Of a stretch of 64,000 bases of DNA, positions 1 to 7,678 are shown one piece after another (position 1 is the first letter of the stretch; each line of letters begins with the position of its first letter). The position numbers and the translations under genes were made by a program. The notes beneath the pieces were generated by a model. That model saw nothing but the letters and a program-made list of their open reading frames with translations, ran no database searches and was not told where the DNA came from. The stretch is from Pseudomonas cerasi (GTDB lineage Bacteria; Pseudomonadota; Gammaproteobacteria; Pseudomonadales; Pseudomonadaceae): positions 2,637,001-2,701,000 of the forward strand of contig NZ_LT222319.1 in the NCBI RefSeq assembly GCF_900074915.1. Direction: 5' to 3'.

Positions 1-1
1 C

Positions 2-640
2 GCCATCGACACTGGCGCCTGTGTGCTCGCTGAAACCGGCTTGCTCGATGGCCATCGCCTGACCCTGCATTGGGAAGCCATTGAAGCGTTCAAGGAGTCC
101 TACCCACAGCTCACCGTGACCCAGGAACTGTTCGAGATCGACCGCCGCCGCATCACCTGCGCAGGGGGCACAGCGTCCATCGACCTGATGCTCGACCTGA
201 TCGCCCAGGCGCACGGCCCCGAGTTGGCGATTCAGGTATCCGAACAATTCGTACTGGGCCGCATCCGCACGCGCAAGGACCACCAACGCATGCAGATCGC
301 TACGCGCTATGGCATAGCCAACAAGAAGTTGGTGCACGTGATCGGAGAGATGGAACAGCAAACCGAACGCCCCCTCAGCACGCTGGCCCTTGCCGAAGCG
401 ATCAACGTCACCCGGCGCCAGCTGGAACGCTTGTTTCGCCTGCACTTGAACGACACGCCGAGCAACTTCTATCTGGGCCTGCGTCTGGAAAGAGCCCGGC
501 AACTGCTGCGGCAAAGCGGTCTGAGTGTGCTGGAAGTGAGCATCGCCTGCGGGTTCGAATCGCCGTCGTATTTCACTCGCAGCTATCGAGCACGTTTTAC
601 GAAATGCCCTAGGGAGGATCGGCGGCGGGAGGGGATTTGA
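2..640 (+). CDS. GlxA-family AraC-type transcriptional regulator (3' part)
   Basis: The frame is open from base 2, so the gene begins outside the window. The visible part starts inside the DJ-1/PfpI-like (class I glutamine amidotransferase-like) domain (AIDTGACVLAETGLLDG, HWE, FEIDRRRITCAGGTASIDLML). It ends with an AraC-type double helix-turn-helix (RRQLERLFRLHLNDTPSNFYLGLRLERARQLL, then the VLEVSIACGFESPSYFTRSYRARF signature). This arrangement is typical of the GbdR/CdhR/ArgR group, which control choline, carnitine, betaine or arginine catabolism in pseudomonads. Which ligand applies cannot be told without the N-terminus. The last residues (CPREDRRREGI) are a usual ending for the group, so the C-terminus looks intact. 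Nothing recognisable lies in the 218 bases that follow, up to the first insertion element. Confidence 0.85.
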   Translation, partial: AIDTGACVLAETGLLDGHRLTLHWEAIEAFKESYPQLTVTQELFEIDRRRITCAGGTASIDLMLDLIAQAHGPELAIQVSEQFVLGRIRTRKDHQRMQIATRYGIANKKLVHVIGEMEQQTERPLSTLALAEAINVTRRQLERLFRLHLNDTPSNFYLGLRLERARQLLRQSGLSVLEVSIACGFESPSYFTRSYRARFTKCPREDRRREGI

Positions 641-863
641 GTCTTGTTTTCAGGGGGCGAGGTTGAGTTTCGCGTACGTGGGCTTTGGTGTTGGCTATAG
701 CTGTACTCTTCGGCTGCTGTTGGTAGCAGTGGAAGTAGGAGTGCCAATTTGAGTGATTATATTCGTGCGTTTAGCGGGGGCTGTAGATGTGTAGGCGATG
801 GGGGGATAATTCGTTTAGAGGCTATCCGGATTCCTCAAAAATTTTGACTAGGCTCTAGGCTTT

Positions 864-1394
864 TTACGAAAAGTATTGCGGCCTACAACGTAGGCTGCAG
901 GCCAGCGTGACCATGGCTGCAAAGCTCCTGGCTAGTTTGTGGTAGCGAGTCCCTATTCTTCGGCTCTCTTTCAGCCAACCAAACATCCGCTCAATTATGT
1001 TCCGCTGTCGATACTTTGGACGATTAAAGAGTCGGGGCAAGCCAGGTCGTAGTTTGCGTGGGATGGCGCGTAGCGGGATCACGGGCTGCACTCGGTAACG
1101 GTCGCATTAATGACGCAGGTGTTCTGCGGCATAGCCTTTGTCAGCCAGTAACCAGCGACTACGCTTGCGTGGTCGCCCCGGCTTACCGGGAATTCGTACC
1201 TGATCCAACAGCGGTTGGGCGTGTGCGATATCGCTGGCTTGCCCCGACGAAAAGATGAAGCGTAAGGGAACGCCATTGGCGTCACAGACCATATGGATCT
1301 TAGTAGTAAGGCCGCCTCGACTGCGTCCCAAGGCATGGTCTAGCGGTTCTTCAGGCCCCCCTTTTTTCGGAGCCTGAAGAGGCTCGGGCTGCAC
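864..1394 (-). pseudogene. IS427-like transposase orfB, interrupted by an in-frame stop
   Basis: The downstream half of an IS5-family DDE transposase: HALGRSRGGLTTKIH, then WLLADKGYAAEHLRH (second catalytic Asp in ADKGY), and RNIIERMFGWLKESRRIGTRYHKLA near the end (catalytic Glu region). A TAA at 1109-1107 splits it. The codons after the stop continue the same reading frame with CDRYRVQPVIPLRAIPRK, so a single-base nonsense change (probably from a Tyr codon) explains it. No enzyme can be made without stop readthrough plus ribosomal frameshifting from orfA. Confidence 0.75.
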
Positions 1395-1696
1395 CCACCG
1401 CCGTGGAATAGATCATCCAGGATCAGTCCTTCCCGGTTCAGTCGAATATGCAAGCGCTCCAGTATTCGGTCGAACGTGCCGTCGTCGCGCCAGTTACGAA
1501 AATGCTGATACACCGTTGACCAAGGCCTAAAGTGTTCCGGCAGGTCACGCCAGGCTGCGCCCGGGCACAGGATCCACAGGATTCCGTGGCGTACCAGACG
1601 ATCATCACTGCGTGGTCGACCCATTTTCTGCTCTGTAGAAACCAGATCCCTGATTAATTCCCACCATGCATCTGAGAGTTTGTAACGCTTTGCCAT
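1340..1696 (-). pseudogene. IS427-like transposase orfA, frame lost near its 3' end
   Basis: Begins with the typical MAKRYKLSDAWWELIRDL and contains GAAWRDLPEHFRPWSTVYQHFRNW, the N-terminal region of IS5-family transposases. After REGLI the annotated frame turns into non-homologous sequence (DDLFHGGGCSPS...). The expected WMI-STAV-ARASSG segment is present in the +1 frame, indicating an upstream deletion whose length is not a multiple of three. The A AAA AAG heptamer on the minus strand near 1368-1362 resembles the programmed -1 slippery site of this group, but the preceding deletion makes a functional fusion unlikely. Confidence 0.65.
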
Positions 1697-1754
1697 GCGG
1701 GCTTCTAGCCAATCATGGCGGCAATTCTACCCGCACCGACTTTTCGTACAAAAC

Positions 1755-3025
1755 CTAGCCTTGTTCTACAACGCTCTCTGGCGCTGCTTCGAGGTGATCA
1801 CTTACACTGCCATGGCTTTCTTCATTGATCTCGCCATCCTCACTGGCCTCGTCGTCCCCTTCGAACCTAAACCTTTTTGGCACAGGCGCCTGGTCGTCCT
1901 CTACCGGGGAATAGAAGCCTTTGCTGATCTTTTTCGTGTAGCCTTTCGAGTAGAAAGTACCCATCGCGTTAGCGAAAATCTTTCTCCACTCGACTGAAGC
2001 AACGGATGTCAGTCTGTTGAACCGACCATGGATTTCATCCGCGAGTGCATTCACGTCCATGACCGCTCCGGGTTTGAAAGTAGCAATTCTTACCTGAGCG
2101 AAAATAAATGCGATCAAATAGAATCTTCGCCCTTCGGGTAGTTGGACTTTGAGTACATTTGAGCGCATCTTTTTTCGTTCTGCACGGAATAGCGAGGCGG
2201 CTGCGGCAATGTTCAATGACAGGTTCGGTTGCAAGTCACGAATACGATCTTTACACAGCTCACCGGACACCACTCCATCCATCAAGAGGATTTCATCTAT
2301 GATAAGTTTTTCTGGATAGGGCGTTCTGTTTGCCTCTGTTTCACACAGCGTACAAATAGTTTTGACGGTGTCAGTGTGTGGCGTTAAGTCGCCACACTCT
2401 TTGCATGCATAGAACATTAATCTCTGCGGAGAGTACGAGTCAGCGGAATCTGGCGATGACGGATTTATCTTGGCCAAATGGAAACTATTAGTTGAGTTTT
2501 TCGGCCAAAAAAATATAGGCTGAGGTAGCTTGTGCGCCAGATAAGCGATCCACATTTTCACCAGTGAATGATCTGCGTCTGCTTCTATGAGCCAGGCTCG
2601 CCAAAATTCGGCCCAGTAAATGTTAAGGCTAGCGAGATTTATCGGTGTTCTTTTTGTGGAGCGAGCTACTATGTTATCGATACGCAGCTTGTTTTTTTCA
2701 TCCTGCAAGGTCGCTTGGTGGTTGGGGAGGCTTTTAAGTCTGGACCTAAATGCTTCCTTTCCTGACCATGTACGACTAGAAGCATTGTAAATGGCTATAC
2801 ATTTTGACGTTGCCCGAGAGTATGCGCTAAATAACTCAGCGGTATCGAGCAGCTCCGCGCCAAGGACCAAAATAACAGGTGCCTCCAATCCCCGGAATTT
2901 TGTAATCGTTTCGTAACGTGGACGCTCTTTTATCAAGTAGTCAATATATTGTCTTGATATAAATCTGGCGATCAAAATTACGATGTCTTCAGGTGAAACT
3001 CCGCTGTCAATGAGTTTTTGTCTAA
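1755..3025 (-). pseudogene. C-terminal fragment of NERD-domain SF1 helicase, severed by an IS5 element
   Basis: This is the downstream half of the gene whose start lies beyond the insertion element. It opens with RQKLIDSGVSPEDIVIL, then the helicase motif V-like FRGLEAPVILVLG and the motif VI-like AYSRATSKCIAIYNAS, as in UvrD/Rep-type helicases. A likely zinc ribbon (CKECGD...CTLCETE) follows, then a basic helical region and an acidic tail (EGDDEASEDGEINEE). The stop is TAG at 1757-1755, part of the CTAG target duplicated by the neighbouring element. An open frame continues upstream to 3662, but residues encoded above 3025 are antisense IS5 sequence. The fragment has no start of its own and is probably not translated usefully. 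Confidence 0.8.
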
Positions 3026-4218
3026 GGAAACTCTGAAAAAGACTTCCAAATCTGGTGAAATACGCCAGTCCCAAGCACTGAACGGTTGAGTCCCGATGAA
3101 GCAGATGTCCTTCGCTGACGCCGAATACGCTGGCAAACGCAAACAAACCCGCCGTGAACGCTTCCTGATCGAGATGGATCAGGTCGTGCCCTGGAATGGC
3201 TTGGTCAAACTGATCGAGCCACACTATCCAAAGGGCGAAGGTGGTCGCCCTGCCTATCCGTTGATGGCGATGTTGCGGGTTCATCTGATGCAAAACTGGT
3301 TCGGCTACAGCGATCCGGCCATGGAAGAATCGCTCTACGAAACCACAATTCTGCGACAGTTTGCAGGACTGCACCTGGATCGGATTCCGGACGAAACCAC
3401 GATCCTCAATTTCCGCCGACTGCTGGAGAAACATGAGCTGGCCGGTGGGATTTTGCAGGTCATCAATGGCTATTTGGGCGACCGTGGTTTGTTGCTGCGC
3501 CAGGGCACCGTGGTCGATGCAACGATCATCCATGCGGCGAGTTCGACCAAGAACGAGGACGGAAAACGTGACCCTGAAATGCACCAGACGAAGAAAGGAA
3601 ATCAATATTTCTTCGGGATGAAAGCGCACATCGGTGTCGATGCCGAATCCGGTTTGGTGCATAGCGTGGTGGGCACGGCGGCGAATGTAGCTGACGTAAC
3701 TCAGGTCGACCAGTTACTGCACGGAGAAGAAACTTACGTCTCTGGCGACGCGGGCTACACCGGTGTCGAAAAGCGTCCCGAGCATCAAAATCGCCAAATG
3801 ATATGGTCGATTGCAGCGCGGCCCAGCAGTTATAAAAAGCATGCAAAGGAAAGTCTGATCGGGCGCATGCGTCGCAAAATCGAATACGCGAAAGCTCAAC
3901 TGCGCGCCAAGGTTGAGCATCCGTTTCGAGTGATCAAACGCCAGTTTGGTTATACGAAAGTACGCTTCCGAGGCCTGCTGAAAAACACTGCGCAGCAGAC
4001 CACGCTATTTGCTCTGTCCAATCTGTGGATGATGCGAAAACGACTGCTGAATACAGGAGAGGTGCGCCTGTAATGTGGACAATTGACGCTAAAAAGCGCT
4101 TGTCCGAAGAAAAAAGAGGAGTTGGGCGAGGCAAAGGTCTGATTTTCGATTGAAACGACGTTTTTTGAAACTTTGAAGCAACGGGAGGGTTAAAAAGTCT
4201 GCCTACTTCAGACCTTCC
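3026..4218 (+). mobile_element. intact IS5-group insertion element inside the helicase gene
   Basis: The 1193-bp unit is bounded by related termini: GGAAACTCTGAAAAAG at the left and GGAAGGTCTGAAGTAG read inward from the right (12 of 16 identical). It is flanked by CTAA direct repeats at 3022-3025 and 4219-4222, a typical YTAR target of the IS5 group. It carries one intact transposase gene on the plus strand. The length is close to that of IS5 itself (about 1.2 kb). Element plus one target copy is 1197 bp, a multiple of three, so both helicase halves are still in the same frame. Related elements are common in P. syringae (for example ISPsy2), but I do not assign a name. Confidence 0.9.
3096..4073 (+). 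CDS. IS5-family DDE transposase
   Basis: A complete 325-residue transposase catalysing cut-and-paste movement of its element. The N-terminus (MKQMSFADAEYAGKRKQTRRE...) and the block GRPAYPLMAMLRVHLMQNWF are characteristic of the IS5 group. The DDE triad can be placed in VDATIIHAASS (first Asp), SGDAGYTGVEKR (second Asp) and VEHPFRVIKRQFGYTKVRFRG (Glu). No frameshift or premature stop is seen, so the element could still be mobile. It is transcribed opposite to the interrupted helicase gene. Confidence 0.93.
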   Translation: MKQMSFADAEYAGKRKQTRRERFLIEMDQVVPWNGLVKLIEPHYPKGEGGRPAYPLMAMLRVHLMQNWFGYSDPAMEESLYETTILRQFAGLHLDRIPDETTILNFRRLLEKHELAGGILQVINGYLGDRGLLLRQGTVVDATIIHAASSTKNEDGKRDPEMHQTKKGNQYFFGMKAHIGVDAESGLVHSVVGTAANVADVTQVDQLLHGEETYVSGDAGYTGVEKRPEHQNRQMIWSIAARPSSYKKHAKESLIGRMRRKIEYAKAQLRAKVEHPFRVIKRQFGYTKVRFRGLLKNTAQQTTLFALSNLWMMRKRLLNTGEVRL

Positions 4219-5564
4219 CTAACGTCGGAAGCTTCCTTGCATGGATCTGCGCTAATTATCTCTACGGCGGTCTCATACTCCAATGTTCTTGGAGTCGAAT
4301 GTTGAAGTTTAGGGGGCATGACCTCTTCGAGTATGCTTGTGACGGCCTTTGGCATTCGCAGGATGATGGTTAGTGGAAATGGATGTACGTCAAGCAGCTC
4401 GGTAAGGCCCTTCAGGGAGATGTTCCCCCGTTCGTACGGGAATACCTGCGTTTCGTCGCAGAAGAACGCTTTGGGCTTGTTATGGAACCAGCTAGTTAGA
4501 GTTTCGCACCAAGATGGGGTGAGCGCTTGGGACTCGTCGACAAGCAAGGCGCTGTAATCGGCTATGCGCCCTTGATCAATGGCGTCTTTCAGATCGAGTG
4601 CGCATTGTTGCTTGTACCACTCATCCTCCTTTCCTGCTTCACTTGCGCGGCCCAAAGCGTTGCGCGCCTGCCCACATAGGCCGTGCCAGGTCACCACTTC
4701 GCAGTTTTTCGAGTCAGCGAGCTGGGTGCGGACGTACTCCGTGAGCTTGTTGTTGAACGAGACCACCAGCACTTTCTTTTTCTGAGCGGCCAGTCTCCTA
4801 GCGGTTTCGATCACAATCAGAGTTTTGCCGGTTCCTGGCCATCCGGTCACAAGGGAGGTCTTGTTCTTTAGCACCCTCGTGACTACCGTGTTCTGTTCCG
4901 CTGTCAGTTGAAGCCAGAGCTTGTTGTCGAAGAAGATGCGACTGGCCCAGCCACGCCTGCCGTCGATTTCTGGGGTGAGAAATTCAACGACGCGAGCGAC
5001 GCGGGCTTCGCCTAAGTCGAAATTTCCCAAGGTGGTTTTCCAGTAGTCCATCAATTCGACGACACGTTGCGTGACGTTCGGCATCTCTCGACAGTCGATG
5101 TAGAGCGGCTGTGGGGGAGAGGAAGTCGTGTCGTACATTCCTGGCGTGGTCGCCTTCCCTGCAAAATCGGATTCGGGAAAAATAAATCCGTAGCCGATCC
5201 GGAATCGAAGTGACGGATCGGCCCCCAACCACCTGGCGATTCCGTGGGTGCTGTTGCGGGTCTGGCCGACGGGGTCGATGGTGTAATGTTTGTGGAGGTG
5301 GACAAACCGGTTGTTCCTAACGCCGTATTCGCCGCTCTTCACTTCAAGCACAAGCAGCCCTTTTTCCGGATGGACGATCAAAAAATCGATCTCTCCGGTC
5401 GGCTTTGCTTGAGGGTCAACCTTGTTCACAGCGGAGCAGAGCCAAGGAAGGCTATGGATGACAACGTAGTCGTCCGGTAGCTCCGTCTTGAAGATGGTGT
5501 AGAGATCTCGTTCGCCCTTGCTGTTAGTGTCACAACGTTTTTGGTCAGGAATCATCCTTGCCAT
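4203..5564 (-). pseudogene. N-terminal fragment of NERD-domain SF1 helicase, severed by an IS5 element
   Basis: Numbering from a possible TTG at 5594, residues about 27-150 form a NERD nuclease-related domain with a PD-(D/E)XK-like pattern: GEIDFLIV (Asp70), then LVLEVKSGE (Glu84, Lys86). The helicase core follows: GWPGTGKT (Walker A, 251-258), LVVSFNNKLTEYV (Ia), LLVDESQAL (Walker B, Asp353-Glu354) and FFCDETQVFPY (motif III). Native sequence ends at 4219; the last residues before the stop come from the insertion element. I place the start at ATG 5564 because AGAAGG precedes it at good spacing. Rejoined in frame to the other half, the ancestral protein would be about 870 residues. A truncated product with ATPase domain 1 only could still be made. 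Confidence 0.8.
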
Positions 5565-5656
5565 CAATGCAGCGCCTTCTACTGATTTACTCAATACCCC
5601 GTAGGTGGGCCTGAGGCGCGTGAGGTCCTCGGGCAGTCCGGGATTGGATAGGGTAA

Positions 5657-6334
5657 TTAGGGTTGCTCACGAACCTGCATCCAGTCGAAAAAATCTTCGG
5701 ATGCAAAGCCGACGCTGCAGTTCGCGTCGAACCGCTCGTTGATTCTGATGAGAGTCATCCGCTTAGCTTCTTGTGGTGAGGTCGGGAAGAAAGCTCCACC
5801 AGGTTCGCTGTGCATGAAGAAATCGCCGAGCTTTGCTCCGCAGTTTTCGCAGTGATTCATCAGGTAGCGGCTGCCTGCCGTTTTGCTGTAGGCCTGCTTG
5901 AACTTGTCGGTGAAGTGATGGATCTGCGTCATGACCAAGGGGGAGAGGCTGTCGACGTTAGAGACCGTTCCGCGATACCCATGGCACTTCCATTCGCCGA
6001 GGTTGCTTGTGAGCGCGAAATCTTCGTCCTCATCCTCGTAGTATTCGAATTCCTCGTGTTGCTCGGGCAGCTTGAATGAGAACACGCGGGTCAAATTGGA
6101 GCAGCCCCAGCAGTCGGACACCGACTCCATGACGTAGTAGTAAGGCGCTCTCACGCAAAATTCTGGTCCATGCTCCAGGTCCGCGTACTCTGTTGCCGGC
6201 AGCCATTGAGCCAAGGGGCCGATGCCGACACCCTCGGGGATGTACCAAGTCTTCAGGCTAGGGTCCCACCTGGCACCGAGTGATTTTGCTTCATCTTTTT
6301 CTGAGAAGGGGACTTTCAGATCAATCCTTGCCAT
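5657..6334 (-). CDS. DUF5710 domain protein with two cysteine pairs
   Basis: The first about 45 residues (MARIDLKVPFSEKDEAKSLG, then ARWDPSLKTWYIP) are a clear DUF5710 domain. This small module is found on many plasmid- and island-encoded proteins, often beside nucleic-acid enzymes; its biochemical role is unknown to me. The rest of the 225 residues is not recognised. It holds CWGC and, further on, HCENCGAKLGDFF, which look like a split zinc-binding site, with an acidic stretch between them (EEFEYYEDEDEDF). The gene lies upstream of the interrupted NERD helicase on the same strand, so the two probably formed one transcription unit. Start is ATG 6334; the ribosome site is weak (GGATACAGA). Confidence 0.7.
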   Translation of the reverse strand: MARIDLKVPFSEKDEAKSLGARWDPSLKTWYIPEGVGIGPLAQWLPATEYADLEHGPEFCVRAPYYYVMESVSDCWGCSNLTRVFSFKLPEQHEEFEYYEDEDEDFALTSNLGEWKCHGYRGTVSNVDSLSPLVMTQIHHFTDKFKQAYSKTAGSRYLMNHCENCGAKLGDFFMHSEPGGAFFPTSPQEAKRMTLIRINERFDANCSVGFASEDFFDWMQVREQP

Positions 6335-6486
6335 TTCTGTATCCGTACGTATTGCTCATCAGTAAACGTCAGTTCCCATGCTAGAGCCTTCTGGCCCTGT
6401 TGGGTACCTTCGAGCTCTAGAAAAAGATCGACAAAGCAGGCTGATGGCGGGATGTGCTGCAATAGCCCGCTGGTCTGTCTTGGTCA
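6316..6486 (-). pseudogene. possible 3' remnant of an unidentified gene
   Basis: Between a TGA near 6487 and the TGA at 6318-6316 the minus strand is open and codes a protein-like tail that includes FVDLFLELEGTQQGQKALAW and ends EQYVRIQKWQGLI. It has no ATG start, and its last codons overlap the first codons of the DUF5710 gene. It may be the C-terminus of a gene lost by deletion, or chance. The remaining roughly 120 bases up to 6605 show nothing recognisable. Confidence 0.25.
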
Positions 6487-6605
6487 GAGGTTAATCCATA
6501 GCTGCGCTCAATGGATGGGGCTTCAATCAGGCTGTATACATAGCCTGCTCACCGACTATGGCTGTTATCTGAGGTTAGGCATTGAAAGGAGGCCTATAAC
6601 TCCGC

Positions 6606-7019
6606 TCAGGGCAGCAGCCAAGTGCTGTTTGGGGTGGCTGACCAGATGCCGACTGCTTGGCACTGCTCTAGAATCGGCAGAATGTAGGTGATGTTGGTAC
6701 GGCCCGGCTTGCCTTCTGCTCTGTAACGAGCCGCTTGGCAAAGTGGGCCTGCTTTTTCGTACGTATGGTTGGAGCTGATCTCCACAGCTTGTGCTTGGCC
6801 GAAATGATTGTTAACGACGAGGTATTCCAACGTTTGCTGGAAAGCTGCTCGAGTCAGCTCCAACCGAGAGTCTTCCGATCCGGTCTCAATCACAACGCGA
6901 TTTGCATCAACAGTAGCGATACGGAAACGGGCGCTACGCGACGGTGTTTGCAGTTCCTTGCCTTGCAGGCGGCTGATCAATGCCCAGAGAGTGTTGTCAA
7001 CTTGAATGATATGCTGCAT
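6606..7019 (-). CDS. unrecognised 137-residue protein, fifth gene of the hxs operon
   Basis: I do not recognise this protein. It begins 50 bases after hxsA on the same strand with its own ribosome site (AAGGAA, 8 bases before ATG 7019), so it is probably co-transcribed. It has no signal peptide or membrane segment. The N-terminal half is a mixed alpha/beta pattern (FRIATVDANRVVIETG), and the C-terminal half contains EKAGPLCQAARYRAEG and TNITYILPILEQCQAVGI. That pattern suggests a small folded cytoplasmic domain rather than a modified peptide. It has no His-Xaa-Ser repeats. Possible roles, as inference only: a processing or immunity factor for the Hxs product, or an unrelated passenger. Confidence 0.6.
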   Translation of the reverse strand: MQHIIQVDNTLWALISRLQGKELQTPSRSARFRIATVDANRVVIETGSEDSRLELTRAAFQQTLEYLVVNNHFGQAQAVEISSNHTYEKAGPLCQAARYRAEGKPGRTNITYILPILEQCQAVGIWSATPNSTWLLP

Positions 7020-7069
7020 GCGATAATTCCTTCGTTGCTGAGCGGACGCTAGCTTTGGCCTGAAGCGAC

Positions 7070-7678
7070 TTATGGAATCTTGATGCCCAACGCATTTAGC
7101 GATGGCGTATCCATCCGGCCATTCACTGTCAGTCCACTGTCCATCTGAAAGGCCATCAACGCACCACGTGTCGCCTTGCCCATCACCCCATCAATGGTGC
7201 CTTGGTAATACTGGCGCACCATCAGCGCGGTCTGAACACGGGTGACCAGGTTGCTTTTCTGCTCATTGGTCGCGCGGCTCTTTGAAGTGCTCGAACTTGT
7301 CCCGCCGGTGGTGTCAGACGACTGATAAAGGCTGTTGCCGCTTGAGGTGCTGCTCGAAGAATTCGGCGCGTTGTAGCTTCGAGTGCTGGTAGCGGGTGGG
7401 TTGTAGTAGCGAGGTGCGCTATAGCCACCCGAGCCGCTGTAGTGAGAACTATGCGAGCTGTGGGATCGGTGTGAACTGTGCGAGCGATGTGCCGCATAGA
7501 TGTTGACGGTGTCTGGCGCATTGAGCGTATCGGCAAATGCCGGGGGCTGTAGCTTGTCGTTGGGTTGCCAGTTCGCATCGGCGAGCGACAGATGGCCCGC
7601 CTGTGCCAGGGTGGTACCTGCCATTGGCAGCAAGCTGATCCCACTGATCAGAACTTTCCAGCGGTCGAGCAATTTCAC
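7070..7678 (-). CDS. hxsA: His-Xaa-Ser repeat protein HxsA (modified precursor)
   Basis: A 202-residue secreted protein. Residues 1-27 look like a signal peptide (hydrophobic LISGISLLPMAGTTLAQA). Residues 64-81 are six tandem His-Xaa-Ser units (HRS HSS HRS HSS HSS HYS). A Ser/Thr/Tyr-rich linker follows, and residues about 142-200 form a peptidoglycan-binding domain 1 (VTRVQTALMVRQYYQGTIDG, MGKATRGALMAFQ). This layout matches the HxsA family, the proposed substrate of two radical SAM enzymes. The gene starts with GTG, preceded by AAGGAG, and overlaps the hxsC stop as GTGA. Inference: the repeat is modified in the cytoplasm, and the protein is exported and docks on the cell wall. The chemistry of the modification is not known to me. 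Confidence 0.88.
   Translation of the reverse strand: MKLLDRWKVLISGISLLPMAGTTLAQAGHLSLADANWQPNDKLQPPAFADTLNAPDTVNIYAAHRSHSSHRSHSSHSSHYSGSGGYSAPRYYNPPATSTRSYNAPNSSSSTSSGNSLYQSSDTTGGTSSSTSKSRATNEQKSNLVTRVQTALMVRQYYQGTIDGVMGKATRGALMAFQMDSGLTVNGRMDTPSLNALGIKIP

Larger units (their letters stand above)
859..1754 (-). mobile_element. decayed IS5-family (IS427-like group) insertion element
   Basis: Imperfect 16-bp terminal inverted repeats, GCTTTTTACGAAAAGT at the left end and GTTTTGTACGAAAAGT read inward from the right end, bound an 896-bp unit. It is flanked on both sides by CTAG (855-858 and 1755-1758), which I read as the target duplication. Size, two-ORF layout on the minus strand, and an A6G6 run at the orfA/orfB junction (read on the minus strand from 1367 to 1356) fit the IS427 group of the IS5 family. 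The copy looks dead: orfA loses the transposase frame and orfB has an internal stop. The insertion lies exactly at the TAG stop codon of the neighbouring helicase gene. Confidence 0.8.

Noticed and set aside
3026..3662. Long minus-strand open frame joined to the helicase C-terminal fragment
   Set aside because: Upstream of 3025 it is the antisense of the IS5 transposase gene; the continuity is a product of the in-frame insertion, not a native N-terminus.
7436..7489. Short 9-base periodic repeat that could suggest a CRISPR-like array
   Set aside because: It is the codon repeat of the His-Xaa-Ser motif within hxsA; no spacers and no cas genes.
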